Assembly: GCA_031272305.1 (NCBI GenBank)
Contig: JAISUA010000051.1
Location: forward strand, 1-6,814
Direction: 5' to 3'
Origin: Clostridioides sp.
GTDB lineage: Bacteria; Bacillota; Clostridia; Peptostreptococcales; Peptostreptococcaceae
DNA length: 6,814 nt
In this document: in pieces, positions 6,459-6,814 of the stretch
Position numbering within the stretch: position 1 is the stretch's first letter
How the letters are laid out: every line of letters begins with the position of its first letter
Program-made: the position numbers and the translations under genes
The notes under the pieces: generated by a model
Told to the model about the DNA's origin: nothing
The model's input: only the letters and a program-made list of their open reading frames with translations
Databases searched by the model: none

Positions 6459-6700
6459 CAAAAAAATATAATTCCTTTTTCAAATTTTTATTTTTTTTTC
6501 AAGATTTTTTTTAAATAATAAAAAATAATTCTATTAAATTTGTTTATACAAGTTTGTAATTTGATATTTTTATTTATGAATAATTGTTTTTCTGAATAAT
6601 TAAATAATAATATTCTATAATTCTTATCGAACTTCAATTATGAAATTCTTGAACTCCAACGACGAAAAACACATATTTTCTATTTCACTTTTATAAAAAC
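6459..6700. other. AT-rich spacer between regulator promoter and insertion sequence
   Basis: I find no gene here. The part nearest the promoter holds homopolymer runs (A7 at 6460-6466, T5 at 6476-6480, T5 at 6485-6489, T9 at 6491-6499, T8 at 6505-6512) spaced roughly one helical turn apart, which suggests bent DNA. The part near the insertion sequence (6620-6690) is less AT-rich. It holds only very short open frames on both strands, without ribosome binding sites, and may be a remnant of whatever stood here before the insertion. Confidence 0.6.
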
Positions 6701-6724
6701 GGCTCTATAATATTTTAGTGGAAG

Positions 6725-6753
6725 TTGTATAAAAAAAGGAAATCCCTTATAAT
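6725..6753 (+). promoter_or_regulatory. Internal transposase promoter
   Basis: TTGTAT (6725-6730), a 17-nt spacer and a perfect TATAAT (6748-6753) form a good sigma-70 promoter. Transcription would start near 6760, beyond the left arm of the hairpin that can cover the transposase ribosome binding site. Confidence 0.7.
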
Positions 6754-6793
6754 GTTAGTTACGACACAAAACATTAACGAAAAGGAGATTTCC
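6738..6793 (+). promoter_or_regulatory. Hairpin able to sequester the transposase ribosome binding site
   Basis: GGAAATC (6738-6744) pairs with GATTTCC (6787-6793), CCTT (6745-6748) with AAGG (6782-6785), and AATGTT (6751-6756) with AACATT (6770-6775), leaving a bulged A at 6786 and an internal loop. The right side contains the AAGGAG ribosome binding site. Only RNA that starts upstream of 6738 carries both arms. Confidence 0.7.
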
Positions 6794-6814
6794 ATGACTA
6801 ATTATACCACAATC
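6794..6814 (+). CDS. Transposase, first seven codons (partial)
   Basis: The ATG at 6794 follows AAAGGAG (6781-6787) with a 6-nt spacer and opens MTNYTTI before the window ends. Seven residues cannot identify a family. The assignment as a transposase rests on its position just inside a GGCTCT insertion-sequence terminus and behind a dedicated promoter. I expect it to continue well beyond the window and to be encoded divergently from the glutamate mutase operon. Confidence 0.6.

Larger units (their letters stand above)
6701..6814 (+). mobile_element. Left end of an insertion sequence, probably ISL3 family (cut by the window edge)
   Basis: From 6701 the sequence begins GGCTCT, followed about ten bases later by TTTAGTGGA, which resembles the terminal inverted repeats of ISL3-type elements. 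Next come a strong plus-strand promoter, a ribosome binding site and a start codon, the compact layout typical of an insertion-sequence left end. The right terminus and most of the transposase are outside the window, so the family call rests on the terminus. If ISL3-like, an 8-bp target duplication would start with 6693-6700 (ATAAAAAC). Confidence 0.65.

Noticed and set aside
6640..6696. Plus-strand mini open frame MKFLNSNDEKHIFSISLL upstream of the insertion sequence
   Set aside because: It has 18 codons, no ribosome binding site and no recognisable similarity. It may be part of a gene remnant but cannot be supported.
6625..6698. Minus-strand open frame of about 24 codons ending near 6625, possibly the tail of a gene interrupted by the insertion sequence
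   Set aside because: It is too short to recognise, has a poor start context and is closed by a stop just inside the element. A disrupted gene cannot be shown without the other flank.

Overview
The window is very AT-rich DNA from an amino-acid-fermenting anaerobe. It carries the adenosylcobalamin-dependent glutamate fermentation genes of the methylaspartate pathway. The protein sequences closely resemble the clostridial glutamate mutase and methylaspartase families, so a low-GC Firmicute (Clostridia/Tissierellia type) is the most likely source. A Fusobacterium-like host cannot be excluded from the sequence alone.

All five complete genes lie on the minus strand and would be transcribed from right to left: a GntR-family regulator (5112-6371), glmS (4599-5015), glmL (3141-4520), glmE (1435-2895) and mal (41-1288). 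GlmS and GlmE form glutamate mutase, which converts L-glutamate to (2S,3S)-3-methylaspartate. GlmL is the ATPase-fold accessory protein thought to keep the cobalamin enzyme active. Mal deaminates 3-methylaspartate to mesaconate and ammonia. The later steps (mesaconase, citramalate lyase) are not in the window. No convincing terminator follows mal, so the operon may continue past the left edge. A strong sigma-70-type promoter sits before the regulator. The regulator-glmS gap holds a long imperfect hairpin and no obvious promoter, so I infer that regulator and enzymes are at least partly co-transcribed.

The right end (6701-6814) is the left end of an insertion sequence on the plus strand, probably of the ISL3 family. 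It has a GGCTCT-type terminus, an internal promoter, and the first seven codons of a transposase. The transposase ribosome binding site lies in a hairpin that only transcripts entering from outside could form.

The least expected feature is how many short tandem duplications this operon carries. There are four near-perfect 39-bp repeats inside the regulator, a perfect 42-bp duplication of the glmS gene end, four 31-32-bp copies of the glmE gene end, and a degenerate pair of about 28-30 bp in the glmL-glmE spacer. The catalytic genes look intact. The unusual parts are the regulator's repeat-built N-terminal extension, its unassigned C-terminal domain, and the gene-end repeats. I see no wholly new multi-gene system.
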